The notes beneath the pieces were generated by a model. The model had not been told where the DNA came from. It searched no databases and was given only the letters and a program-made list of their open reading frames with translations. 64,000 bases of DNA from positions 442,927,531-442,991,530 of the forward strand of contig CM077665.1 of NCBI GenBank assembly GCA_039707655.1. The letters are read 5' to 3'. A program made the position numbers and the translations under genes. How positions within the stretch are numbered: position 1 is the stretch's first letter; each line of letters starts with the position of its first letter. Shown piece after piece: positions 46,746 through 58,650 of this stretch. Origin of the DNA: Elymus sibiricus (Eukaryota; Streptophyta; Magnoliopsida; Poales; Poaceae).

Positions 46746-49700
46746 TGTGACACCCTGGTTTTTGGCAACTTTTTCTTTTCAAAATCTTTTTGGTTTTATT
46801 TGCAAATTTGGTTGATTTTCGAATCTTTTCAGTTGATTTGGACCTAGGAAACCTTTGAACTTTCTCCTAAGTGATCCAGAGCTCCCAACATCTTACCAAC
46901 ACCATGTCACACCTTCTGGACCACAATCCATTTTCTAATATTTTCCATTAATTCTTTTACTCCTTTGGGAATTATGTCATCACTATGGGTTGTGAAGCAA
47001 CCTCTAGTTTGGATGACCAATAAAATCCCAAACTCATACCACACCTTCTTATCCTCATATAATCTCATAATCATCAAAAACATTCCATAGTCCAATACAA
47101 AATTTTGGCCACAATAATTATTTTCTTTCTGGTCAGAATTGCTCAGTAGTGAAGCAACTCCTATTTGCCTAGCTCAGAAAATTCCCAATAAATTCCCTGA
47201 GATATTAGGGGTCCTATCTATCCACAATATCTAAAAATATCACTTTGGCCAGTACAAATTTTGAGCAACAAGGCTCTGGCCAGTTACTGCATTTCTGAGA
47301 CCACTGTGATGGAAGTGCTAGCTAGAAGTATCCAATGGCCATGAAATTTCTATGGCATCTTCTCTACCTCAAATGACTCCACCATGCAAAATTTAAGCTC
47401 CATCAGATCTACCATATGAGTGCCACAAGTTCATCAAGTTTCTGGACCAGATTGTGGTTTACACAGGAACTGTATCCAAACCTTTGCAAAAACTTCTCAA
47501 ACTCCACCAGTCTATACTCTTTCTAACCTAGAAACCCCTAGACAAGCACTTTGGCTCAACGCCAACCTCATCTTCTCTCCAGGTCCCTCCTAAGTTCTTA
47601 GCCAAAAGCTGTTTTGGCTCAGTTCTTTGAATCCCACTCAATCTGATCCTATCCACAGACTTGTAGTACCTATTTGAGGTTAGGTCGATGCTCCGGACAA
47701 GGTTTGCAAGGCGTGCGTGGCCTGCAGGTGCCAACGCCGTGGTGAGCACGGCACTGGCACGCCAGTGCGCGCGCTCTGCACTGCGCCCGCGTCGGATGTG
47801 ATCACTCTAGCCGTCCAGCGTCGCCGTACCTTGTCCTAGCGTGCCAACATCCTCTCCTCCTTCCACCTAGACCCTCCAGACCCTTCCCCCTCGCCGGAGT
47901 TGGCCTCGACGGCCGCCACGGCGCCCGGGCACTGTCCCGCCCGTGGCAGCACTGTGGCCGAGCGGCGCGTCACCTTCCTCCGCTTGCCTCCACCCGCATT
48001 AACTTCCCCCCTGCTCTCTCCCGTCTCGTCGCCGCTCCCGGATAGCCAGCTCGCCGTCCTTACCCTGGCGACGTGGCCATAGCGCCGGCCGTTCCAGAGA
48101 GCTCGCCTGCCTTCGCCCCTCGCCTATATAAAGCCTCGGCCAGCCCCTCCGAGCTCATCACCTCACCACCTCCACCTCCAGCCGACCTCCCAAGCAACGA
48201 GCCACGGGCGAGAGGCCCTCTGGCCTCGAGCTTCGCCGAAGATCCGCCGCCGCCCAAGCTCTCCCACCCAGCCACCTCACTCCACATCAGCTCCAATCGA
48301 CCGCACCTCCATACTCAGTGAACTTCCCTGGTCCTCCCCGAGCTCTTGCCCGACCGAAATCCTGCCGGAATCGTTGCCGATGACGATGCCCGTAGCCTCC
48401 ACCCGCCGGAGAAGAAGGGGGCGACGCCGTCCGGCCACCTCCCGACGATCCACGGGTACGGGCGTGCTCGCCGTCGTACGCTGGTTCCATTCCTGCCCTC
48501 GCCAGACCTCACCACCGTCTCCATCGCCGGTGAGCGTCGCCGGAGCCCCGCCCTCTCTCTGATTCCCTCCTCCCTTTCTTTTAAATCAACCGGAGGCCCC
48601 ACCTGTCAGCGACTCACCCCGCGCGCCGAACCGTTTTAAGTGGAGGCGCCCCTCCACTTTACGTGTTCAACGTGGCCGGCTGGGTATATTTTCTGATTTT
48701 TGTTTAAATTCCAGATTTGACCAGTAACTTTGACCTTGAATAACTTTTTATTTATAGGTCCAATTCAGTTGATTCTTTTTGCATTGGGTTTGTATTGAAC
48801 TCCTTTATTTTCTGACCAAAGTTGGTATTTTTCCAATATTTACAGAATTTCTGGTTAACAAAAAGGCTTTATGTGACATTTTCTTTTGCCATTTAAAATA
48901 ATTTCAGAAGGAAATCTTTGTGGTTTTGAAGACCAGGAGTTTGTGGACAACCCAACAGAGCAAGGCAAGCCAGGACATCCATCTTTTGAAGCATTTCAAT
49001 AGCATTGCATGTTTCAATGCATTATGCTCATTTATTTGCTATACAATAATTCATAGTAATTTAATTTAAATGCTTAGTTGCTGCCATTTTAAGTTATTGT
49101 GATAAACCACATGCTTGCTTAATGAAACTTAGACGGTTGATCTGGAGTCACCTGTCCGGGCTTATCCGTGCAACCACATTTGCCGGTATGGGACGGCCTT
49201 GACTTGGTCTGGCTCCGTGCTCTTTCACCGGTACCTCCAGACAGGGAGGGTTATGCGTGCGTGCTGCCCTGATCAGGTAGACGGCGGTAACCCTGTGAGC
49301 CCAGTTGAGTATTGTGCCGGCGTCCCCGTTTGGGACAGTTTAGTTTGGCCACGACGGTGGCAGGTGTCACGAGGTGACACAGGGGCCACCCAAGGCAGGA
49401 CTCTCGGGGAGGATGAATGCCGGTGGTACGATGGGAGAGTCACGGGTCGGATGGGTCTCGTTGGAGCAACATTGGTCCACCCGAATGGGATCACGAGGCC
49501 AGGTGCTTCATGGTGTGGGTAAAGTGTGCAACCTCTGCAGAGTGAAAAATCTATTCGAATAGCCGCGTCCACGGTATTGGACAGTCCGTCCAGACCTCAC
49601 TAGGTGATCAACCGTAATAATGATAATAATGATGGAAGAACTTGTCTTATGAACGGAAGTACTCGGTGACATCGAGTATTCCGAGAGTTGTGGGACAACC

Positions 49701-50186
49701 CGAAAGAGAGTAAGTTGATAACGGATGACAGTAAGTGTGTCATTTAAGTATTTAACATGTTGATTGCCATGCTATTGTTTGCTGCATTACTTGGTTGTCG
49801 TGAGCTTGCGAGTACATTCAAAGTACTCACCTGGCGTATCATGCCAGATGCAGGAGAAGCCGAGGACGGAGATCCCGATGGTTCGTGCTACGCTAACTAG
49901 GCTGTGTCCCAGCAGTGTCCCTGTGGATGGAGTTTCCGCTATGTTCCGCTACGCCGTAGAGTTTCCCTAGTAGATTCGAGGCCCGCTATGTTTCATAAAT
50001 AATGTAGATATTGTCCTAGCACCGGGTGTGCCTTTGGCCTCGCTATCAATGTAAATATGAGCTTGTACCCGAAGTTTATCAATAAAGATCAGTTCTGTTC
50101 TGTTCCAAGTTGTTGTGTGTTTCCAGATGACATGATCTCTGAGTTGGAAACACTGGTAATCCGGTTCGCTGAGCCGGGGTGCCACA
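46746..50186. mobile_element. Solo-LTR-like insertion (3441 bp) in the transposase
   Basis: The insertion begins TGTGACACCCTGG and ends GGGGTGCCACA, so the ends are short inverted repeats of TG...CA type. It is flanked by ATTTC on both sides (46741-46745 and 50187-50191). Inside are a TATA box TATATAAA (48125-48132) and an AATAAA near 50083-50090, both on the plus strand, as in an LTR. No internal coding domain is present. A solo LTR left by recombination is the simplest reading; the family is not recognised. Frames in 47900-48640 are GC-rich and unsupported. Confidence 0.75.
48125..48132 (+). promoter_or_regulatory. TATA box within the solo-LTR-like insertion
   Basis: TATATAAA in a GC-rich setting, about 1.38 kb from the left edge. 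It is consistent with a U3/R border of an LTR read on the plus strand. Confidence 0.6.
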
Positions 50187-50659
50187 ATTTCATACGCCGC
50201 CGATGGACTTGGGACGCTGACGAGGCGTTGGGGCCGCAAACATCGAATGCAGTATTGGCTATACATGAGGATAGACCGGAAGCAACAATGGACTCCGTGA
50301 GGCACATGGTACTGACTAGGGATTTTGCTGAACTAATAGATGATGCATGCAAGAGCAATGAGATGGCAAGAGTTGCATACAAGCATAGTAAGGCCCTCAA
50401 GAGAGACCTTGATGAGTTCAAGAAAATGAAGGCTAAGGAGGCCTTACACAGATTCCCACGCAGTTCAAAGGCAACTTCATCCACGGGTTCATCCTCTGAA
50501 AACTCAGAAGTAGGGTCAGGAGCATCAAACACGCAGACGCAGATCATGAACCCGCCACGATCCATCACGAAAGGGCGTCCAAAAGAAGTGAGATACAAGT
50601 TAGTCTTAGATATTCAAGCAAAGCACAAAAAACAAAGAAAAGGAAGTGGCAACACGTAG

Positions 50660-51628
50660 GGAGATGTACGGGGGCTGGACTTGCGGTTAGAGACAATTTT
50701 GCAGCACAAAAAATGTTGATGGTTTAGAAAAATGTCACAAGAACTTGAGTTTTCTTACATAGAATTGCCATTTATCTTGCATAGAATTTTGCAACAGAAA
50801 TTAGCAATGTATCTGCTGGTAAAACTGCCATGGGGTAGAAACACATTTTGCATTTCCCGGGAAAAATGTTGGAACAGAAAAAACTTGCCATACATGTCAA
50901 AACTACATCTGCCATGTGTAAAAATAGCTATATGAAAAAGCTATTCCATACAAAACCATCGTATTTATGTATGTACGAATCGTTGCACCAAATAACTGCC
51001 GTGTGCAAATAACTGCCGTGTATTTTAAAAACACAATGTTGCAGATGCCACGAGGAGAGGGTGCATCCAATGCATGAAAGAAAAGAAAAAGGCAGAACTA
51101 TGTTTGATAAAAATCGCAAGTATTTGTAGCTGCCATAAGTGTTCACCTATACTTGCCATGTGTCATGTATTGCGCACGCCAAGTTATGTGAACTACATTT
51201 GCCATGAGGCAAACAAAAAAGGAGAGCGAACTACAAATGTTTTGGCACAAAAAAACAGTCGACACAACAACTACATGATCGTACGGTGTCTGCCACATAG
51301 ACACACGCATAACAAAGAAAGTTGAACAAGTGTAATCATTCCTTCTAAATGATGTACTGGTGCACACAAACGACCCTTTCGAACATCAGTACGAACATTC
51401 ACAAAACACAAGCTAAAACACATAAGGTTCTAGTTGTCAACACTAAACAGATTCAGTTGCACACTTATATTACAAGATAAGAAAACTCATGCAAGCCATG
51501 ACTAAAAAGTATGGTTACAGTGATAGACAGAACGTAGCACGCGCAAATAAGTTTTCGAAGACGAGCGGACAATACCTTACATTCATCCAACACAGAATGT
51601 AAGGGGTGGGGGATCAACCACGACATGA
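50660..51628. other. Spacer between the converging MULE genes
   Basis: Non-coding and A-rich, with scattered TTGCCAT/CTGCCAT copies (for example 50766, 50828, 50887, 50910, 51153, 51198). The 3' ends of the plus-strand transposase and the minus-strand protease face each other here. No separate gene or terminator could be defined. Confidence 0.6.
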
Positions 51629-52403
51629 TCACTTGTACTTCTTGTAGGCGGTTTTGACAGCTTCATCGATGAAATCCCGTGCTGAAAGCCGCTTGTTGAA
51701 ATCTCCATTCGTCACCCAGTTCCACGTCAATATTTTACGGAGCTCGACAACACTTGCCTTTGAGATGGCCGGAACCTTTCTTCCTTCCCACTTTGCAAGG
51801 TATTCCAACATGTAGTATCCGCAGTCATACCTGCATAAAAAAAGGCAAATGAACACAAGGCAACAAACAAAAAAGAAAACGTTCAAGAAAACTGAGGATC
51901 AGATTTGTGAAAGGACAGAAAATGGCATTGCGTGTATGATGCCTCCTTACCTGTTGCCTTGCTTATCGGTCAGGACATACTCGATTGGAAAATGGCTGAT
52001 CTGCACCTTTGAGCTTCCGTAATGACGGTTCCACGTTTCCTTGAGGTTGCTCACAAAGAATTCAGCATGGGAAGTGAGGGTGGTATCATCTCCTGAGCGA
52101 AGTGAATCAAGCACCTCGAACCATTGGTGCTTGAGGTCAAGGCATATGGTGTAGTGGTGACCGCACTTATCGACTGGGTTTTCTGGCTCAAGGTGTTGGA
52201 ACATGGGGAACATGACCTATAACGGGGAAAAACAGTAAAGGGGGAGTGTTAACTTGGAAAAGCCCCTGGGTAGAGTTGCCATGTGGTATGCAACGAATTT
52301 GCCATGAAACTACATGAAGGAACTACTGTAATGCTGATCATCTTTTAAGAAATGGGAAAAAGAGAGAAGTTGGTGCTATTTTTTGTGTGAAAATGGCTTG
52401 CAG

Positions 52404-52456
52404 TTGCCATGTGCAAGTAAATGTAGTTGCCATCTATGCCATACTAATGTTGCCAT
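52404..52456 (+). repeat. 23-bp minisatellite units in a protease-gene intron (array 4)
   Basis: TTGCCAT starts at 52404, 52427 and 52450, two steps of 23 bp. It is on the plus strand although the host gene is transcribed from the minus strand. Confidence 0.9.
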
Positions 52457-53817
52457 CAGTTTACAGAAAAAAGTTGCCGCTAAATTCTAAGAACAGATGA
52501 CATAAATAATAAAATGCACGAGAGCGAAAACAGATAAAATGTAACTATGAGTAATAACATGTATGAGACAGAAAAACAAAAACAGAGAGGTAAAACACTC
52601 ACAAATTGTTTCAATGTGAGCTTCAAATCACAATGTTGTGCGAAATTTTTCCTGATAATGGAATGGTGAAAGTCACCATCCCATATTTTGCTCTTCATGC
52701 TGTAGGACATGATGGTCTTGTCGACACAAATGTCCGTATGATTCTTGATGTAGTCGATCCCACAAGCAACTACATTTTGCGACAATTTACCAGTGGGCCT
52801 CACAGACTCGGCTAGATCACCGAGGTCAACGTACGTCGAAACGCATTGAATAATTTTAGTTCTGTCCAAACATGAGCTGTATGAAAATGATATTGCATGA
52901 AAGAAAATAAATCTTCGAAAAGGAACAATTAAAAGGAAATATACATTAACAAGAACAAGGGGTGGGGTTGGGTTTGCATGGTGCATTACTCTTTCAGCTG
53001 CTTCATGTATTTTCCGCTCGCCCTCGCATTACCGAAACGCTTGACAGTATCGTATAGAAGAGTCTGCTCCCTGGTAACCCTCAGCTCGGGCTGGCAATCA
53101 TCGGCTACTGGTGCATGAACGACCCTCGCCTGCTTCATAGAACCAAGGGTTGCACTTCTGATGACATCATCAGGCACTAAGTCAGTAGGGTCAGCAGAGC
53201 TCGGTTGGCCCTGATTGCGTAAAGACCTCTTCTTAATGGCATCCTGCTCAATCCTGCGGTAAGCTTCTTCAAGTGATGGCGAAATCACCTCGGGGGTTCC
53301 TGTAAAAAAGGTACACAACAAAATAAATAAACAAACGCATAAAGTTTGCATGCAAAAAGCAGTTACCATATGACGTCAATGTATTACGTTATTTTCAAAA
53401 GGGAAATGAGAACAAAGTTTGACAATAACATGGATCATACACGACTTGTAGGGGAAAAAAGAACTGCATAAATTATGAGTTTGCCATCTTAATATCATGA
53501 AAAAATGACGTAGGTAAAGGACGACAGTTGCCATGTGAATGTAAGAACGGGTCCACATCTATAAGTTGCCATTTCAGTAGAAAAATGTCGTGTTAGTGCA
53601 ACTACACTTGCCATGTACACAATATGAAAGCAGCAAAAAACTTGGTCATCAAAATTGCATTTTCCATGTAAAAATTGTAGTTTCAAACATTCCAGAAAAT
53701 AAACAACAACAAAAAATTGAGTTGCCACTCAAAACCAGTTACGAAAATGCCATGTACAACTCATAATATTAGCCATCATAATTTCAAACATAATTTTCCA
53801 TGTCAGATCATGAAAAT

Positions 53818-53995
53818 CTGCCATGTGGAATGAACTAAATATGCCATGTGGAATTAAGTAGAATGACTATGTGAGATCGATAGTACGAAGGACAAGAAAA
53901 TAGCAAGAAAAACTGGAGTTGCCATGTAAAGTCAACTACAAATGCCATGTACAAGACATAAGATTTGCCATCCCATGTCAAACATATTTTGCCAT
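53818..53995 (+). repeat. 23-bp minisatellite units in a protease-gene intron (array 5)
   Basis: NTGCCAT cores start at 53818 and 53841, then at 53919, 53942, 53965 and 53989 (steps of 23, 23 and 24 bp). Further unphased copies lie between 53528 and 53620. Confidence 0.9.
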
Positions 53996-55408
53996 GAAGA
54001 TCAAAAAATAAAATAAAAAGTGAAACATATAGTTTACCTTGCACTATAGGCTCTGCAAACTTCACAGCCTTTCGGCCATCAAGGATGGGTTGCGCCATCG
54101 TCGGGACCATGCCTGCCGGAAAAGCAAAAGCAACCGACTCGGGATCGACTGGTGGTTCATCCTGACTGCGATCTATACCAAGGCTGCAACTTGGTGGGGT
54201 GAAATCCATGGGGTGCCTCTCCTGCGGCTCAGACAGGTTCCGGGAAAACAGATTAGCAGAATCTAAAGGTGACAACTGAACAAACATATCACTATCGAAT
54301 GCTGCACGAGAATCAGGCTTGTTGGTTGGACGAGGCGAGCTGTCGGTGATTTCAATCACATCCTTCTTGCCTATCTTCTTGTTAGGACTGTACGGTACAC
54401 CAACGTTGACAGGAATCTTGGAGGTTCGCAGATTCAAACTGGGGTCCTTATGGGTCGTAAGGGGCGCCGTCTGCTGTGTATGTGCAGCTCCGTCAGTGGA
54501 GTCTTGCTTACCGCTAGCAACTCCCGAAATCCCGACTTCCATCGTCCCCGTTTATTTGCTTTGATCAAGAGGTGGGAATAGAGTGGAAGCAGACACAAAA
54601 CTCGTGTCAAATCTGCTTTTAACGACCTCTGCAGTAGATGCCTTTGTAGGATTCTTGCGGGGGCTGCGCCTAGGAGGCAGGCCAGCTCGCAAAACCTTTG
54701 CTGGAGTAGCCTGGGCAATGGGAGCTGATGTAGAAACTGTGCGGCGAAAGTCGTCCGTGGATGTCCTCTGATCAGGAATTTCAGCCGCAACACCTTCTTT
54801 CGTGGGCATGGCAGTACCAGCAGCCCCACGTGTGGAGTCCGTACCAGATGAGCGGGAATCTTCCATGTTAAAGATAGTATCTGGAGCACTAACTTGATCA
54901 CTTGCCGAGCGGCTAGGTGGGATAGTGGTAGCATCCCTCATTGACAGCAGCGTAGGCACAACCTCAACAGTCCTCGCAGACACTGACTCGTCGCTGCCAG
55001 AGAGTCATGCATCAGAAATACCAATTGTTCCACTTGTACTATGTACCTCCACAGCTGGCACAGATGGATGCTTAGGTGCATCAGAACTAGCAGCAGCATT
55101 TGGCGCAGCGGCAGCAGGTTTGTCAACTGGCGGCACGTGAATGTCCACATTGCCGGACGTTGCCAACTTCGAGTGAATGCGTTCTAAAGGGTCTTTGTTA
55201 GTAGCTTTGGTCGGGCGTGAGACGGTCTTCTTTACCCTACAAAAAATGTGGAACAAGTAGATATTAGTGAAAAGTAGCACGCATGAAAATAAAATGTGGT
55301 AAAAAGAAACAAGTAATTGCCATGTATTTGAACATAGAAATCCATAATTGATGTGGAAGAGTTAGCAATGTATGACAAGCATGAATTTTAGTGTGTGCTG
55401 CATGCTAC

Positions 55409-55484
55409 TTGCCATCTGCGAAAGCTAGTATCTGCCATGTGTGGCAGGTAGAAATTGCCATGTTGGAACAGTTAGAGTTGCCAT
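55409..55484 (+). repeat. 23-bp minisatellite units in a protease-gene intron (array 6)
   Basis: TGCCAT cores start at 55409, 55432, 55455 and 55478: three consecutive steps of exactly 23 bp. Confidence 0.9.
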
Positions 55485-58400
55485 GTGAATTGAAGTAAAG
55501 TTGCCTATGAATCTGGAATGCATCAAACATAACGCATGAGTTGCCATGGTGAACATGCTACAAATGCCATGTAACTTTTCAGAAAAAAAGAACGCCACAA
55601 CACACGCTTGTTCAAAAAACAGTTAGATTAGGACAGCAGAACACAAAATTAGTAAAAAGGAGAGCACACCTTTTGCTTTGTTTCCTCAAGTCTTCAAGCA
55701 CAACGGGATCACCGGTATTGGAGAACGGCGCACGAGGAGACGATCGAGTGGACGAAATGCTAGCAGCAGTGGGTACACCTTTGTTCAACCGGGCAGACGC
55801 ACGAGAGGGGGTGGGTGCCTGTTTCTGTTTAGTTGCTCGGCCACCGACTGTCGTCTCCCTGCCAACAAAAAACAAAATAGAAAACCCGAGTAAGAGAAAA
55901 TAAATCGTGGCATGCAACTCATGAAAAAAGAAGAAGCGTGCGATATGCCACAACGAACAAACAACAAACCTCATCCTAGCAGCAACAGGATCAATCCTAC
56001 GCTTCTTGCCATCAGGACCTTGAGCATCATCCTATGTAGTCCTACCCCACTTTGAGCGAGAAACACCCGCGTCATTCGCAACGGTTGAGGCATTGCCTCC
56101 CTTCGATGCAGGAACAACTTCTGGATCCTTGCCGTTGCTATCGCCAGCAGGAACTTCACGAGATTTCAAGTGATCACTGCCATGCTGCACATTCTCCGTG
56201 ACATCGTGGCCGTCAGGACCCTTTGCAGGACCAGCATCCATTCCACCCAAATCGCCCCCAAAAGTATCCTCTTGGGTATCAGGGTGCTCCTGAGAGCTGT
56301 TGTAATTGTACCGACCACGGCAACCAATTGGACGATGTGTGCGTGCTCCAACAAAAGAGGTAAAGTGCCTCACAACTTCATCAGCATTGGAACCGGCTAA
56401 TGCTGTCCAACCCTCAACCAACTTCCCTACGAAGCTGGTCATGCCAGAAGCAAACTCTCCAATTAGGTGCTCCACGGGAGCCCTGGCCTAAAAAGTCAGT
56501 AAAATAGTAAACAACTTCAGAGACAAAAAAATATTACAAAAAAAAGTCTGGACAACAAATTGAGAGAGATGCAAAGAACTCCGTTGGAAAAAAAAATCAT
56601 GAAAGAACAAATGCAACTGTAAATACCTCAGGGGTGCACGATGGAGCTGAATGCACATCCATCCACTTGACGAAATTACGTGGCCCACCGAACACACTGT
56701 AGTCAGTAGCATGCTTGGCTATCAACTGAAAAAATGAGCGAAAAAGTAGGCGTCAAAAACAACATTGCCAACAAACAAGGGGTGGCGCAGACAAAAAATT
56801 GCTAATATTGGAATATAACTGCCATGTAATATAAGTTACATTTGCCATATGGGGGACAAAACATACCTGCCATGTATTTTTGGTTTTACGCCCACTTTTG
56901 GAAAAAAGTAGTATAAATGGACAAGCAACTTAGTTTTTTTAATATTCATTTTTAGCAACATACTTCAAAATTACCATGCAAGAAGTAACATATCACTAAC
57001 CTGTAGTTTGCCATACTTGGTGTCAGATATCCTGTCTGCGGCAAGCACAGCATTAACAGCGTCGTACGTCCAAGCAGAGACGGCAAATTTGTGTGTGTGT
57101 GGGGGGGGGGGGGGCAGACCTCCTATCACATCGAGATCGACCGTAAATAAATCAAGGCGATCGACGTACATGAGCTGGTATACACAAAAAATGTAAAAAG
57201 TAGGTAAGACAAAAACATGTCAGAATTCAAGGAGTTGCCATTTACATAGTGATAAGATTGCCATGTATGAACTTCTAAAAATACACATATGTGGGCATTG
57301 GAAAACAACAACACAAGAGAGCACACTGAGAAATAAAGTATGCATGAAATATTTATCTGAATGTAGTTGCCACGAAGCAAAAACTATAGATGAGATGCAT
57401 AAACATCTATAATAGCCGTTCACAAAAGGAACCAGAGTTGTCATTGTATGACGTGTGGAGTTGCCATGCAGAACAAACTGGAGCCGCAATGAAGAGTGAA
57501 CCAAAACTTGCCATGTGTTGACAACTGAAGGTGTAATGCGTGGACAACTGGGGGTGCCGCAGCTGCAAGACTACAGTTGCCATACATGATCAAGTACAGC
57601 TGCCGCATATTTTTCTTACTTAAAAAAAGCGTACAAAATAAGATACAATCCAAGATTGAATGCCCCTATATTATTACGTTTTCTGCATTATCGATGAGAA
57701 AAAAATGAACCCATGTTAAAAACACATATTGCGAACAAACAAGAATACCATCAGGTGTAGGCGGCAGTCCTTCTGGTACATCTTGTTTGAAAGGGCATCA
57801 TGCAAGAAGTCAGCAATGAATTTGCACCAATTCATGTTCTTCACATCATCCATTTTCGCCTGCAAAAAAAACAAAAATTTGAAAAACATCAGTACAGACG
57901 CAGAAAAACATCATCAGCCATTACGGGATAACAAAATAGATGAAGAACATTCACCAGGATAGGGAAGCATTTGTTGCTTGGATGTAGTGACGTGGTAGGC
58001 GCAAAGACAGACGATATCAAGTACATTAGAAGCTTCATCTTGAATACATCGCCGTGGGTTGTCATCTTCTCCAGCGAAGTTACAAGCGTCATCTTATTAG
58101 GCATGGTTGCATCGCCAGGAAACAAACGGGGGAACAATTGTTGCTCAATATCATTGTTCGTCTCATAAGGAACAATCAATTCCCCACGGGGGACACCTAA
58201 CGTGCAGAAAACGGACTCCTCGTCCAAAGGCAGTCTTCCCCGTCCCGGAATGACAAATTCCCTGGACTCAGGGTCATAGATCTCCCCAAGCCAATCACAT
58301 ACAGAGTTCACCAGATTTGAGCACATGACATTCATCAAAGACTGCATCCCCATATGGCCAGTGGCTTTCTTCTGGTCATCACTAAAGCCCTTGGTCATTA

Positions 58401-58650
58401 AAGTCAGCCATTCTTGAGAAGCCCTATTGCGCCGCACACATTTCTTCCTCTGCAAAGAAACACAATGATTATTCTCAAGTTCAATAAAATGAATGAAAAA
58501 TATGTATAGCACAAATAAAACATTGGGGAAGGGGGGGGGGGGGGGCGAAGAAAGAACCTCATCACCATCTTTCCCGGGAGCAGCTGCATGTTGCCGTGGG
58601 AGTGGCTCCACAAAGTCGTCGTCGTCGTCTTGCTGGTCGACACGAACCAT

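Larger units (their letters stand above)
42223..50659 (+). pseudogene. FAR1/MURA-type MULE transposase, multiply broken
   Basis: An early exon is 42223-42355 (MYPGDVTNPWFLGQPQ). Small exons near 42436-42565 and 43016-43087 follow. The main exon (44014-45725) has an acidic segment, then the FAR1 DNA-binding domain (FSSFEDARKYYQSYALLNGF; TQCPARLKLNIDGAWWV; EHNHDM) and the MULE catalytic domain (ISFDATYLTN, NIITDQD, TTQRSEGFNAVLKRYV). Exon 46484-46745 adds the SWIM zinc finger (CEC...CCH in YYCECCKFERDGILCCH). The C-terminal part (50192-50659) lies beyond a solo-LTR insertion and continues RRWTWDADEALGPQ to a basic tail. Defects: a frameshift near 44495, TAG stops at 45082, 45259 and 45382, a one-base shift at the insertion site, and the insertion itself. 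It once cut and moved the element by DDE chemistry at the TIRs. Confidence 0.85.
51629..58650 (-). pseudogene. Ulp1-like (C48) protease gene of the MULE, 12 exons
   Basis: Predicted minus-strand exons: 58650-58558, 58449-57955, 57859-57749, 57174-57001, 56725-56627, 56487-55970, 55858-55670, 55236-54038, 53299-52990, 52876-52603, 52216-51951, 51830-51629. Phases agree throughout: 1310 codons. The N-terminal part (DDQKKATGHMGMQSLMNVMC to NWCKFIADFLHD) is the helical region common in transposon-borne plant Ulp1 genes. The middle 600 residues are Ser/Pro/Lys-rich and probably disordered. The C-terminal protease domain has His in GHHYTICLD, Asp in EVLDSLRS, Gln in DKQGNR and Cys in YDCGYYML. In-frame stops: TAG 56032-56034, TGA 55005-55007, TAA 54552-54554. 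An intron probably precedes the ATG (AATACAG just upstream), placing the 5' leader near the right TIR. The substrate (SUMO, ubiquitin-like or a transposition protein) is unknown. Confidence 0.8.

Noticed and set aside
47900..48640. Several GC-rich frames in the solo-LTR-like insertion
   Set aside because: They overlap on both strands, no motif is visible, and they lie around a TATA box inside an LTR-like sequence.
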